A stretch of DNA of 64,000 bases from Metridium senile (taxonomy: Eukaryota > Cnidaria > Anthozoa > Actiniaria > Metridiidae): assembly GCA_949775045.1 (NCBI GenBank), contig OX459110.1, positions 1,134,501 through 1,198,500 on the forward strand, read 5' to 3'. The translations under genes were made by a program, and so were the position numbers. Position 1 is the stretch's first letter; each line of letters starts with the position of its first letter. Below the pieces are notes generated by a model. It saw only the letters and a list, made by a program, of their open reading frames with translations. It was not told where the DNA came from and made no database searches. Positions 11,395 through 22,345 of the stretch are shown in pieces.

Positions 11395-14300
11395 AAGAGA
11401 AAGAAAAGAGAAAGAAAGAGATAGAGAGAGAGAAAGAAAGAGAAAAAAGAAAGAGAGAAATAGAAAGAAAGAAAGAGAAAGAAAGAGAAACAAAAATAAA
11501 TTAAACTAACTTACTTTACGTCGGGATCTTCCCCGTTGAGTTTGTAATGTTTAAAAACTTTATTTGCTAAACCTTTGTCTGTGGGCAAAACGAAAACGTC
11601 ATTACCACCGCATCATCATTATCGCTATATATCATCATCATAAATATCATCATCATTATTGGCCCATTCGGAGTTGGGCAGGAAACTGGTAACTAGTTGG
11701 CTACGCGCTGCATTCTGGGGCTGTTTTATGGGACGCTAATAAAACATTGCCGCTAACGACGGCTAAACCTTCGAGTGAATGTTAAAATACTGTGACGGTA
11801 AGTAAGTAAGTAGGTAAGTAAGTAAGTAGGTAGGTAAGTAAGTAAGTAGGTAGGTAAGTAATTAAGAAACTTTATTCAAAGAGGGTACCACTAAATAGCT
11901 AAAAGCTAATAAACTTGTGGCCCTCAAAACGATCATTTCAAGTATTAAGAACAAACAATTCCTGGAGCAGATCCACCAAAGCCATCAAAGAACATGCGTT
12001 CGCAAATTATCCGGAATTACCCAGAATGCACCGCGTTGCCGACTCGTATCAGTTCACTGTGCAACTCCGAAAGGGTTAATACAAATCTGCTATACATTCT
12101 TTATTAGTGTGTAGTCTGTCAACAATATACCTTCTTGAATGTACGTCAAGTTCAGATTTTCTACGAAAACATCGTTGACAAAGTCATTCTCGTGTGAGCT
12201 GGTAATGGAGAGAAGATCACCACCCAACGACTGACAATGGCTACGAGCTTCGGTCCAGGTTTTCTTCTCTTTAAATAGCTTGATAGCAGCGTCTCCATAG
12301 CGACGCCAGCCATCACCTAAATCTGAGAAACAAGTCAAACTTTATAATGTATATTATACGATGCAATGCGATGCGATTTGACGAAATGCATAACAATATA
12401 ATGCAAAATGATGTAATACGATCCTATCTGATGTTTTTTAATACGATACACGATGCGATACGATACAATGCGATAAAATCTGGTCATATACTATCCAATG
12501 TAAAGCGACTAAATACGAAATGATCCGATACGATGCGATACATGATCCGATGCGAATCAATACGAACCGATGTGATGCGATATATACACGATGCAATGCG
12601 ATATACGGTGACATGCGATACATGATAGGAAGCAAATCAATACGAGCCTATGCGATTTTGTATTACATGTATCCAATGTAAAATAATATTATCCGATATG
12701 ATACGATATGATATGATATGATAAGATAAGATATGATATGATACGATATGATATGATATGATATGATATGATATGATATGATATGATATGATATGATATG
12801 ATATGATATGATACGATCGGATACGATATGATATGATACGATACGATACGATACGATATTATCCGATACGATATGATATTATCCTATACGATATGATATG
12901 ATATGATACGATACGATATGATACGATACGATATTATCCGATACGATACGATACGATATTATCCTATACGATATGATATGATATGATACGATACGATACG
13001 ATATAATGCGATATGATATGATACGATATGATACGATACGATATGATATGTTGTATTTTTATTTGTCATACCTTCTTTACGTTTACAATCATAAAACTGG
13101 CAGTTTGCATAGTTGACGCCCTTGAACGAGTAAAAATAAAATTGATGTTAAATTAATTATAATGTTAACTATGATAATGCTAGCTGATAAAATAGTAGAA
13201 ACATATATACAATCATATGCAAAATACCTTTACACACTATTACCCGGTTTTTACGTAAAAAAAAAACCGTTTATAAAAAAATATGTTTCTCCCTCTCCCC
13301 TCTCTCTTGACGGTGTGAACGGTGATTAATATTAGTGAACGGCAGTTGCACGACCGAAAGGAATTGTGGTTACTTATTAAAATATCCTAGTGTTTTTTTT
13401 CTGGATTGCTAAGCTCAGTTTTGTTAATTTTGAGCCCTTCTTTACAATATGGGGCTGATGTGTACAGTAAATTCATTTTTTTGCCACAAAAGGGGCATAA
13501 ATTAAATAATCAATATTAAAGACCCACAGTCCCCTGCGGTCGTGCAATCGCCGCTCGCAATTCAGCGTTCACTCCGTCAACCATTTTTGAAATAAGTGTA
13601 TATTAACAGCTCGTGTAAAGCAGTCACAAGATCTGGACTCAATACTAGTATTACCACAGGTAGCCCAAGCTCACTGTTAGTGTTGATTTACTAAAGGATA
13701 TATGGGTACTTTTGAACCTTCGATTTTTTGCCTTAAAATTTAATAAAGTTCAATTTAAAAATCCCGCATTACCGCAAAAAAAATACCGCATACCGCACAA
13801 CATTTAAAAAAAAATCAGAGGTCATTAAACGTTTTCGTTTTTTTCACCATCCAAACGTACCAAAAAATACAAGAAAAAAGCCGTTAATATCGCATACCGC
13901 AGGAACTCTAAACCCCGCTTTACCGCTAGATTTTGTTTATTTCACCGAAATACCGCTTAAAAAAGGATAAATATCGCATAACGCAGTTATCCTAAATCCC
14001 GCATTACCGCAAAATTTAATTCCTTTTACCGCAATATCGCAAACCCCAATGTCCCCTTCCTAGCTTATTAATATCATAATCATATCATCATCAGAACATT
14101 ATCATATCAGCATCATCAGTATTATCTTCGACATCATCTGTACATCATTATCATTATCATCATCATCAGCAGCAGCATTATCATTATCATTAGTACATAA
14201 TCATATCATAATCCTCATCAGTATATTATCATATCAGCATCATCAGCATTATCTCCGACATCATCTGTACATCATTATCATTATCATCATCATCAGCAGC

Positions 14301-14397
14301 AGCATTATCATTAGTACATAATCATATCATAATCCTCATCAGTATATTATCATATCAGCATCATCAGCATTATCTCCGACATCATCTGTACATCATT

Positions 14398-14431
<34 letters not shown>

Positions 14432-14805
14432 ATATCAATATCAGCATTATCATTAGTACATAATCATATCATAATCCTCATCAGTATATTATCATATCAG
14501 CATCATCAGTATTATCTCCGACATCATCTGTACATCATTATCATTATCATCATCATCATCGTCATCGTCATCATCATCATCAGCATTATCATTAGTACAT
14601 AATCATATCATAATCCTCATCAGTATATTATCATATCAGCATCATCAGCATTATCTCCGACATCATCTGTACATCATTATCATTATCATCATCATCAGCA
14701 GCAGCATTATCATTAGTACATAATCATATCATAATCCTCATCAGTATATTATCATATCAGCATCATCAGCATTATCTCCGACATCATCTGTACATCATTA
14801 TCATT

Positions 14806-14839
<34 letters not shown>

Positions 14840-16219
14840 ATATCAATATCAGCATTATCATTAGTACATAATCATATCATAATCCTCATCAGTATATAAT
14901 CATATCAGCATCATCAGTATTATCTCCGACATCATCTGTACATCATTATCATTATCATCATCATCGTCATCATCATCATCATCATCATCAGCATTATCAT
15001 TAGTACATAATCATATCATAATCCTCATCAGTATATTATCATATCAGCATCATCAGTATTATCTCCATCATCATCTGTACATCATCATAATTATCATCGT
15101 CATCATCATCATCATCAGCATTAGCATTAGTACATAATCATATCCTAATCCTCATCAGTATATAATCATATCAGCATTATCTCCATCATCATCTGTACAT
15201 CATTATCATCATTATAAGTATATATATATTATTATATCATTAAAGATTTTGCACTGGGCTAAGAGTTTGTAAGCGAAGAAAATTACAAGAAGTTTCTTAA
15301 TACATATATTTCGGACGATATCCATCGTCCATCATCAGTGTATTTACTAACATGAAGCTAACATATGAATAAATTACAATATTTTTAACCTCTAGGGACT
15401 GCATGGAATGATTTAGTTCAATAGTTTCAATAGTTATCATATCAGCATCAACTTCATTTTCATCAGCAATTGTAAATCAACCTTTTCATCATCATTAATA
15501 TATTATCATATGACCATCTCCATCGTGATTATCAACGATCATTATCATATCGACATATCGTCAATTTAGGCCAGGTTTACACGGGACCGGACGAATGTTT
15601 GACCGGTCAAAAGATCGACCTGGACATGCTGTTCACACAGAACCGATCAATACAATATTTTCGTTTTGACCGGTTAGGCGTCCAAATTATTGCACGTTTA
15701 GCGCGGTCCCGTGTGAACGGAACCCCTAAGCGGATGTTTTTTTGACCGGTCAAAAATTTGTCCGGTACCGTGTAAACATAGCCTAACATCACAATCATTA
15801 TCACCATCACCATCATCATGATATAATCACCGGCATCTTTATCATCGTTATCATCATCATCGTTATATCACACCATATCATCATCATATATATATTGGTT
15901 ACGATACCTTCATTTCATGATAAGACCATCCTTGTCTGGTCACCATCTTGTTGGGATTTGCTTTCTTACTCGAGTTACTCAGTTCACATTCAAACGATCC
16001 TTCACTTGTTTTACGAACATTTATCGAGAAACACCATGGCAACCAAACACAATCATTCCAACAGAGATTGACAAAAAGCTTGCTAATTGTCTTGATCACG
16101 TGACCTTCGAGAGCCTGCGGTTCATCACTGGCAACGAATTGGTATATTTCACAGCCAATGATAGTTTGTAGAGAAATAGCAGATAACAGCAACAAGAATT
16201 TCACGAATAAATTATCCAT
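7099..16219 (-). CDS. Gene A: secreted PAN/Apple - CTLD - LamG protein (7 coding exons)
   Basis: Predicted 467-aa secreted protein joined from 16219-15908, 13120-13072, 12322-12131, 11578-11515, 10348-10049, 8630-8371 and 7325-7099; all introns are GT-AG and phases agree (0,1,1,2,2,1). Residues 1 to about 22 form a signal peptide; about 23-118 a PAN/Apple domain (LEGHV, spaced Cys, CELSN); 121-184 the first half of a CTLD (WRRYG, WTEARSHC, LGGDL); about 190-392 a LamG/concanavalin-like domain (YKLNG, DGREKALYFNG, FWMK, WILGA, GYLKHLV); 393-467 the second CTLD half (WIGLND, WSDGTP, KCVAM, KHC, PFLC). The four CTLD cysteines expected to pair are C150-C461 and C439-C453. The usual EPN/QPD and WND calcium motifs are absent. 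Likely an extracellular recognition or adhesion protein; ligand unknown. Skipping exons 4-6 keeps the frame. Exon calls are from sequence only, supported by three paralogues in this window. Confidence 0.85.
7724..7866. repeat. About 42-bp tandem repeat
   Basis: Three to four units of AACATTGTAGTTTTT followed by CGATTGTGTAATTTCGTAAT, in intron 6 of gene A. Confidence 0.75.
7982..8276. repeat. G-runs, T-runs and a poly-C tract
   Basis: GGGGGA repeats (about 8015-8042), runs of T and about 24 Cs (8247-8270) in intron 6 of gene A. Length is likely unreliable in the assembly. Confidence 0.6.
8371..8630 (-). CDS. Gene A exon 6: second half of LamG domain
   Basis: 260 nt, acceptor CATTCAACAG, donor C/GTAAGT, phases 2 and 1. 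Encodes a LamG C-terminal half (KMYFGNQG, KWILGAQNP, HGYLKHLVV). It is clearly more diverged from the gene B and C counterparts than the flanking CTLD exons are. Confidence 0.8.
8637..8670. repeat. GAAT microsatellite
   Basis: Short GAAT/GAGT tract immediately upstream (minus strand) of the exon 6 acceptor; it takes the place of a normal polypyrimidine tract. Confidence 0.8.
9098..9604. repeat. 8-bp satellite (ACCACCGA)n, left part
   Basis: About 500 bp of ACCACCGA units with ACCACCCA, AGCCACCG and AGCCACAG variants, in intron 5 of gene A. With a unit of 8, all frames give repetitive Trp/Gly/Val/Arg or Pro/Asn/His/Thr strings, which are not proteins. It continues at 9865 after an insertion. 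Confidence 0.95.
9605..9864. mobile_element. 260-bp MITE inserted in the 8-bp satellite
   Basis: Perfect 20-bp TIRs: GACACGGGTGAAAAACGCAC on the left and its exact complement on the right. Both sides carry CCCAACCAC (9596-9604 and 9865-9873), a candidate 9-bp target duplication. Nine bp suits Mutator-like elements, but the host satellite itself contains similar 9-mers, so the size is uncertain. Confidence 0.8.
9865..9916. repeat. 8-bp satellite, right remnant
   Basis: Continuation of the ACCACCGA array after the MITE. Confidence 0.85.
10049..10348 (-). CDS. Gene A exon 5: first half of LamG domain
   Basis: 300 nt, acceptor TTCTTTAG, donor CG/GTGAGT, phase 2 on both sides. Contains GDAVYKEDGREKALYFNG, typical of the start of concanavalin-like LamG folds, then FSFWMKVLNHTE. 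The part after FWMK differs almost completely from genes B and C. Confidence 0.85.
10362..10540. repeat. GAAT/GGAT microsatellite
   Basis: Tetranucleotide tract directly at the 5' side (minus strand) of exon 5, in intron 4. Confidence 0.85.
11340..11500. repeat. GA/GAAA-rich purine tract
   Basis: About 160 bp of GAGA and GAAA units, just downstream (minus strand) of exon 4. Confidence 0.9.
11515..11578 (-). CDS. Gene A exon 4: linker into LamG
   Basis: 64 nt micro-exon, acceptor CCCACAG, donor AA/GTAAGT, phases 1 and 2. Encodes FKHYKLNGEDPDV, the short lead-in strand typical before a LamG fold. The equivalent exons in genes B (67 nt) and C (64 nt) support it. Confidence 0.8.
11799..11866. 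repeat. GTAA/GTAG microsatellite
   Basis: Tetranucleotide repeat in intron 3 of gene A. Confidence 0.85.
12131..12322 (-). CDS. Gene A exon 3: CTLD N-terminal half
   Basis: 192 nt, acceptor TTTCTCAG, donor G/GTATAT, phase 1 on both sides. Encodes GWRRYGDAAIKLF, TWTEARSHCQSLGGDL and SITSSHENDF: CTLD helix 1, helix 2 and the first conserved Cys. It stops just before the WIGL strand, which is found only in exon 7. Confidence 0.9.
12331..13050. repeat. Pentanucleotide satellite (GATAY-type)
   Basis: About 700 bp of ATACG, ATATG and ATGCG pentamers (for example GATACGATATGATATGATAC), in intron 2 of gene A. A similar but shorter tract lies at the same intron position of gene B (about 33336-33515), so the ancestor of the duplication probably already carried it. 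Confidence 0.9.
13072..13120 (-). CDS. Gene A exon 2: Cys-rich micro-exon closing the PAN domain
   Basis: 49 nt, acceptor TTCAAG, donor G/GTATGA, phases 0 and 1. Encodes GVNYANCQFYDCKRKE; its two Cys probably complete the PAN/Apple disulfides. Conserved at 34371-34419 and 48302-48350. Confidence 0.8.
13690..14050. repeat. ACCGCA-rich dispersed repeat
   Basis: Irregular ACCGCATACCGCA and CCCGCATTACCGC units, same family as 1120-1380 and 23590-23830. Confidence 0.55.
14090..15220. repeat. Higher-order ATC minisatellite (about 121-148 bp unit)
   Basis: Nine or so units, each with GACATCATCTGTACATCATT, a variable (ATC)n stretch, TTAGTACATAATCATATC and AATCCTCATCAG. Unit starts differ by 121, 127, 139, 142 or 148 bp because of the internal (ATC)n. 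In intron 1 of the coding part of gene A. Confidence 0.9.
15299..15344 (-). ncRNA. Hammerhead ribozyme motif (Penelope type)
   Basis: Read on the minus strand: stem I AATACA, core CTGATGA, stem II GGACGA/TCGTCC, core GAAA, then AUA cleavage triplet and stem I TGTATT, which pairs perfectly with AATACA. There is almost no stem III, as is known for minimal hammerheads in Penelope-like retroelements, thought to act as dimers. No RT reading frame is attached, so this is a relic end of such an element. Activity not shown. Confidence 0.65.
15567..15785. mobile_element. MITE with GACCGGTCAAAA subterminal repeats
   Basis: About 219 bp. Ends TAGGCCAGGTTTACACGG and CCGTGTAAACATAGCCTA are near-complements, followed inside by TTGACCGGTCAAAA on both sides, itself palindromic. 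No coding. Confidence 0.75.
15908..16219 (-). CDS. Gene A exon 1 (coding): signal peptide and PAN/Apple domain
   Basis: 312 nt. ATG at 16219, Leu-rich signal sequence (FVKFLLLLSAISLQ), then ALEGHVIKTI, CWNDCVWLPWCFSINV and FECELSNSS, the Cys and CELN pattern of PAN/Apple domains. Donor AAG/GTATCG, phase 0. A splice acceptor (TTTCTAG) ends 10 nt upstream of the ATG, at the same place as in genes B and C, so the leader is split by an intron. Confidence 0.88.
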
Positions 16220-17690
16220 TTTTTTGTAGCTAGAAAATGAAAAACATTTAGATATTGATTTTTAATTCTAATGACCTAATAGTATAGTTTCAGGCATGCG
16301 AAACAAAAGATTATGCACGGTCGCGCTTGAAAACTGTACAAAAACATACAACAAAGGGCTTCCTAACCATTTCCCTCTACTAACTATGGTATGGCGTAAA
16401 GGTGAGTGTTTGAGTGCACAAAAATTGCTTTAGCTCCATTATTCTTCCGGTGCAACAGTTATTAACTAAAAATTTCGTAATTTACTTAACTACGCCATTT
16501 TGTTTCGTTCACTTGTATAAAGTTGGGCTTCCTGTGTTTCCATATTAGGAGAATCGAATGTTTTATTATGTCCAATCAACAATTGAACTTTCAAACTATT
16601 CTTGTTTTGAATAATGAAATCTTCGTTTTCAATATTCCAAGTTCAAATCGAAAAATGGAAACAAATTTCAAAAACTAAACTCAATAATGAGTTCTACGCG
16701 AAAATCACGGCTTTAGAATATTTCGTTGAATTACTTGAAATCTAACAGATTGATTTTCTTTAAAATTGTTGGAAAAGTTGATGATGTCGTTTGCCGCTTG
16801 TCTAGGTCTCATCGAGTTTTAGAGTTATTAGATAAAAAACAATTTCAACAATATTTGTTTATCGTTGCCAAGGTAGCGTCAATCAAGCTAAAATTAACAT
16901 CATTTTAAAATTTCATCTTAGCTCTATAACTGGTCCAAAAATCAAGTATATAGGTATAAGTTAAGACTATGAATAAGCCAAATGAAAATGAAAGATATGG
17001 TCTGAAAAATACTATAGGAAGCCACCTTAGAAGAGCTAGCAAGCTTTCATAAATACCGAAATAGGCTATTAGTAACAGTCACAATTTCACTTCAATCGAC
17101 GAGAATTCCTCTTAGAATTTATGAAATCCAACAAGGAATATATATGCCCATCTTACCTTGATATATTTGTAATCCTGATTAATATAAACCACGCGAAACG
17201 AAGCCCTGTATACTCAAAGAGTTTGAAGTGAATATTAACTGCCAGTTAATATAAATCTAGACCTACTAGGCAGCTTGCTAAGAGGGGGTCGGGTAGTTTA
17301 GATAGCTAGAATCATACATCTAAATTGTGCAATGGAATATTACTTCATATCGTATGTTTTTGTATATCCAATCATTTACTTGTGTAAGACTTAGCATGTT
17401 ACGAAATAAAATAATAGCCCTGGCTAATTAAGCGCTTAGTCACCGCATACGCACGTTGTACGTTGTACACATCTAAGCAGCATATTACGTAACCTGAGTA
17501 TCAGGTCTTCGGTTTCAGGAAGGGGCGAGGAGAGACTGGGGGATAGAGAAGAGGGAAAAGGAAGGCCTGACACAAAAGCCGTTTTTTCCTGTGTCAAACA
17601 TTCAGTATATGAATGTTTTTCTGATTGGTCCATTGAACAATAGAACGGAAGTGAAACTCTAGACGCGAACTAATACGCGATCGAAGCGAT
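16220..17690. other. Leader intron of gene A, no gene
   Basis: AT-rich. The stretch around 16550-16690 (TTGAACTTTCAAACTATTCT, then TCAATATTCCAAGTTC) is similar to 49800-50040, so it is a dispersed repeat. Nothing else recognised. Confidence 0.5.
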
Positions 17691-17760
17691 CGAGGTTGTA
17701 GTGTTATTTGGTTATTTATATGGTATATCTAGTATTCGTGTTCGAAATAAAAAGCTTGTG

Positions 17761-18215
17761 ATGAATCACAAAGAATTCGATGATGCTCTCAAAGAAGCAC
17801 TCAAGGTATTCCCTGGAATAACTCTCAAGAAGGAGCAGGAGTTATCCCTTAAAACATTGTTATCGAGAAGAAGGACGTCTTCGGTGTTCTTCCAACTGGG
17901 TATGGAAAGCCGGAGCATCATTTATCAGCTCTTGCCCAAAGTTTTGAGAAGCCATTGGTTTCAAAAGACAGGGGAAACGAAGTCAAATAAAATCATTGTC
18001 GTCAGTCCCCTTGAACTGATCGATCGAAAACAACAGACTGAAAGATTGTGTGGTACTACACTAGAAGACATGGACGAGATGGAGGATAAAAACATCGAAG
18101 AGCTAGAGATTGTCTGCGGCAGTGCTGAACGTTGGCTATCGCACAAATGGAGTCAGGCTTTGAAGTCGGGAAGTCTTCAAGACATAAATTTTCTAGTACT
18201 TGATTTGTTTGTGTA
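17761..18215 (+). pseudogene. RecQ-like helicase fragment, frameshifted
   Basis: The reading frame shows helicase N-terminal features: FPGITLKKEQELSL, then IIYQLLPKVL, IIVVSPLELI, GSAERWLSHKWSQALKSGSL and NFLVLD. The Walker A segment is out of frame: at about 17865-17915 a neighbouring frame reads EKKDVFGVLPTGYGK, the RecQ-type motif I, and the first frame resumes after it. So at least two small indels have broken and restored the frame. The DEVH box is lost at the end (VLDLFVY, stop) and the rest of the helicase is missing. Probably the relic of a RecQ-like helicase carried by a mobile element; it lies antisense in the leader intron of gene A. Confidence 0.65.
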
Positions 18216-20410
18216 TTAAATTCAGCCTTCTGCCTGATTCTGAGTGTATATTTCAGATTTCAGCCTTCAGTTTTATAATTGGTATGAGATTATTTTATCC
18301 AGTATTAAATGTTTGTAAGCCGTGTTTAAATTCATAACAATGTTGTTTCAGCGACATAGCTGCTTGTGTTTTGACATGACGGCATGACAACCGGAAGCGA
18401 TTTTGATTGGCTCCTATGTTATATCATGCTGTGGGTCAAGCGAGGGGGCGGAATGGCCACAGGCTTCCCACACTATCAATTTGTGGTTTTGGGCTTCCTG
18501 TTGTCTTTAACGGCTCTTTCGAAGTTCAATATGGATAACGTTCAAATATGGTCCCGTTTGAAATCTCCCCTTTACTCAGGAATATTTTTCTTTTTCGATA
18601 ATAAAATATTATGAGTTTATGAACGTTTCTGTGTGGTTTTCTTGGGTTTTGGTGGCCATTTAAGGAGATTTTGAGGATGGCGAATTTCAGCGGTCATCGG
18701 CGTGTCAATAACTCCCTCCCGTCTCCCCTAGAGCTTGATACTCAGGCTACATATTACGAAGCCCTGTATACGTCCAGTCACGTGGTTTTGCTGCACGTGT
18801 TTGTCACACAATATTATTATATTTCTGCGAGCGATGTTCAATTTCGAATGTTTTGATGTGCGAGGCCTCGTTTTACATGGTTATATGTTCATTAAAATTA
18901 CAGCACATCAAAGTAAGATAGTTTCATGTATTATTGTTGGATTTCATAAATTCTAAGAGGGATTTTCAACGATTGAAGTGCAATTTTCACTGCCTATTTC
19001 GTTGTTTATGCAAGCTTGACCGTGACATAGTCACAATGAACCGCTCTAAAAACGTTCTGTTTCGATTTGTAACACTCTAAAACCATTTCAAAGTCATTGC
19101 TAGAGTATTAACTTTAGTTTTAACTTGTTTGTTGAAAAAAGAAGTTATTTTGCGTTGAATTTACCCTTCGGATTTACCCTTTACTTCACCCTTCGGAAGT
19201 CTTGAAAATTTAAAAATAATTCAAAAATCTGAAAAATATTCGTTTTTAATTAAAACGTCGTAATACTTTGATATCTTATAACAAATTATCTCTATTTTAT
19301 GAAATACTATAGTTTTTGACGGAATACACACAATTTATGGCGAAATCTAGCGATTTTAATTTTGCAATGCGGTAGAACGACCTCGAAAAATTGACCGAAA
19401 ACTCGAAAAACCAATATTATCCTCGACTCGTTCTCCTAAAATATTTATCCGATGGAAACGAAACTCACACAGTATAAAAAGTTCATAAAGACTTACATTC
19501 TGGTAAAGTTTGAAGGATTTTCAGTTTTTCATTTTTCCGATCATCGTCTCAGACTTTCGCTCTTAAAGTACTTATAAATCAGATTTTAAGACCAAAATAT
19601 CCTTAAAGATTGTCCAAAAATAACGAAAAACAAACATATACACATGTCCAAACTTTCGCCAGAAGCTGTTGTTCGAAAATCGGCCGTAATTTATTTGAGA
19701 ATCTTCTCGTCTAACGGAGCAATCGTCTTCTTGGAATTTTCAAGGAAAACTTGTCAAGAAAAAATTGCTGATCGCCCTACAAACTTTGCAACTATCTAAG
19801 TAGAGAACAAAAAAACAATTCCAAGAAAGAAAAAAAAAAGATATCGATCGTATTCACAAGTTGTCAAAGAAAACTTGTCAAGTAAAAATATTGGCAAAAA
19901 AAATTGCTGAACGTTCATGATCAAGAGCCTGAACGAAATTGCCAAGGAAAATCGAGGCTAGATATGCTAAGAAAACAAGCGAGTTATTCAACAATTTTTT
20001 TATACTTAGTAACTGAGAAGTTTACTAAACTATGTTTTTTGTTGTTCTTATTCGCGCAGTTTCATCGTATTCACATGCTAATTTGTGCCTTGATACAAGT
20101 AATAAATTATGAATTCTTCTTCTTCTTATGGTTAAAAATAAATCAGAATGTTAAACAGGTCTGATTCAAAAGGCTTAGAACAGAAAACAAATTAAACTAA
20201 CTAAGTTGAAAAAGCTTGAACTGCAAAAAATAGCGGGCATTGAATGAGGATTTTATTGGAATTTTTTTAATTTGCTTAAATATATATTGACTTTTCCAAA
20301 GAAAAAATCATTAATAGTATTAAGAGTACATTAGATATTTGATTAGGCAATTTATCGGTGAAGGATATCGTTGTTGCGCTTGAGGATGTGGAGGATATTT
20401 TTTTCAGCTT
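18216..20410. other. No gene recognised
   Basis: AT-rich intronic sequence of gene A. Short ORFs without domain character. GAAGCGATTTTGATTGGCTC near 18400 is a promoter-like CCAAT-type word but nothing follows it. Confidence 0.5.
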
Positions 20411-20416
20411 TAAACG

Positions 20417-20417
<1 letters not shown>

Positions 20418-20500
<83 letters not shown>

Positions 20501-20502
20501 TA
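20418..20502. repeat. (AAT)n microsatellite
   Basis: About 28 AAT units; the Leu-rich reading on the minus strand is an artefact. Confidence 0.95.
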
Positions 20503-21440
20503 ATAATAAACTCTATATTTATAGTAGGTGACACGGAATAGTTAAAAAACTAATAAATTATAGTGGCCCTCTATCTAAAAGTATAAAACACATATACATA
20601 TAAAACTTAGAATAAACTTAGAATTGATAAAAAAATTATATACATGTATCAGTACAAGAATCATGATATAAAAACTAATAATTATTAAACTATAAAATGG
20701 TGCAATTCCTTCTGTTCCTTAATTAAAATATTTCTATAATTGTTTTAAAAACAATATTGTTTTTGAGATTTTAAGTTGTTGTTCACGATAGCTTTTTATT
20801 TTATTTTTTTTTTTTTTTTGTTTTGTTGTGAATGAAATGATTTTTCAAGGGTTTTCAAGGTATTTTTGGGGGAATCCTGCAATCCCCATCAATTATGTAA
20901 TTGTCCGTCACTGCGATCATAATACATCTTTACCACCGAATTAAATTTTCACCTTAAAGGTCTTGACTTTGTAAGAGCAAATCAACACTTTAATTAATAA
21001 GGGAAAGGGATTTTGATTCTTAAAGTTGTTAAGGTTAAAATAGAAAAGCTGGTCAATTAAAAAAACTTATTTTCCCAATTGTTTTCAAAAACGGTTATAT
21101 TTGGTTGCTGTTGGTCTGGAAGAAAAAAGCTTTAGGCTTTTTCAACGACAACGTTAATTGAATTACCTAGATACATGTACATTAGGATGGTGCAATTTCT
21201 TGGTTTTAAAGCTGAAGAAGTCGCTTTTGGCCTGATCATGAAGAAATAGGTTTTAGGCTTTTTCACCGACAACGTTAATTAAATTAGCGATATATACATG
21301 CACATTAGGATGGTATAACTGATTTGTATTTGTTTTAAAGCTGAATAAGTCGTTTTTGGCTTGAAGAAATAGGTTTTAGGATTTTTCACCGACAACGTGT
21401 ATTTATTTAAATTAACTGATTAAATTAGCTATATATATAT

Positions 21441-21514
21441 ATATTAACGATAGAAAAAACAAATAGACTATATTAAACTAAATTTAGTCTATTTGTTTTT
21501 TCTATCGTTAATAT
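21441..21514. repeat. Perfect 30-bp inverted repeat
   Basis: Arms 21441-21470 and 21485-21514 are exact complements (ATATTAACGATAGAAAAAAC at the left tip), with a 14-nt spacer. Could be a hairpin RNA, a tiny foldback element or a palindromic repair scar. Confidence 0.85.
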
Positions 21515-22260
21515 GTTCCGCTCTACGTTTATGTATCGAGCACTGTACCACGGATAAATCGAAACACAGACCCTATATATATCTATAGGAAGTACATTAG
21601 GATGGTGCAATTTCATGGTTTTAAAGCTGAGAAGTACTCGCTTTTGGTCTGAAGGGAGAGGCTTTTCAACGACAACGTCATTTAAATTGAATATATTGGT
21701 GTATTTTGGTATGGTGCAATTTCTCGGTGTTAAATTTTACATCAAGAAATCACACCATCCCAATCGTAAACGAGTGTGTCCGAAATGTGCGATAAACAAT
21801 CCCTTGGTAACTCCTATCATGCAGTACACATGTTTTCGTTTTATGGGATGTTTCAGCGCAGAATTATCGTTCAAAACGATCGTACGTATCACTTTTTAAC
21901 TGATGAAATGCCCATCGGTACATTCTTCTACAAATTGGTTTTAGGGAATGTTTTAGCGCAGAACTATCATCCGAAATGATAGTAAGTGTATATCACTTTT
22001 TCACTATGAAAAAATCCCATCGATCTATAATCTTATATATATACACGCACATTTGATTTAAAATAAAATAAAACTCTTTGTAGGGAATGTTCTATAACAC
22101 AGAAATAACTTTCAAAACATTCACTAAATAAGTTAAGTACTTCTGATTAACCATGGCGCGAAACAAATCCATGTCTAATAGAAGAATATATATTGTATTA
22201 TAACTGTGTTCCTACATAATAGTATTTTGTCGAATCTAAATTAAACAAATAAACACATAC

Positions 22261-22345
22261 CTGTATTAAAGATGGTTAAAAAGCTTCTCTAGATGTTTGA
22301 CAGATGTCATTCTAAGTCAAGACTTGCATGACTTGGTAAACAACT
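22261..22345 (-). promoter_or_regulatory. Candidate non-coding first exon and promoter of gene A
   Basis: On the minus strand a TATA box (TATATATA, 22378-22371) is followed about 30 nt later by a possible start, then about 85 nt ending in ATACAG/GTATGT, a good splice donor. The same block with the same donor is at 37600-37690, upstream of gene B. This fits a leader exon spliced to the acceptor 10 nt before the gene A ATG. Alternative: the block acts on the plus strand, where a short signal-like peptide (MKDLLAILIVYL) follows. Confidence 0.45.

Noticed and set aside
14090..15220. CRISPR-like periodicity of 121-148 bp
   Set aside because: Minisatellite with variable ATC tract, no unique spacers.
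15607..15819. 70-codon minus-strand ORF
   Set aside because: Runs through a MITE with palindromic GACCGGTC repeats.
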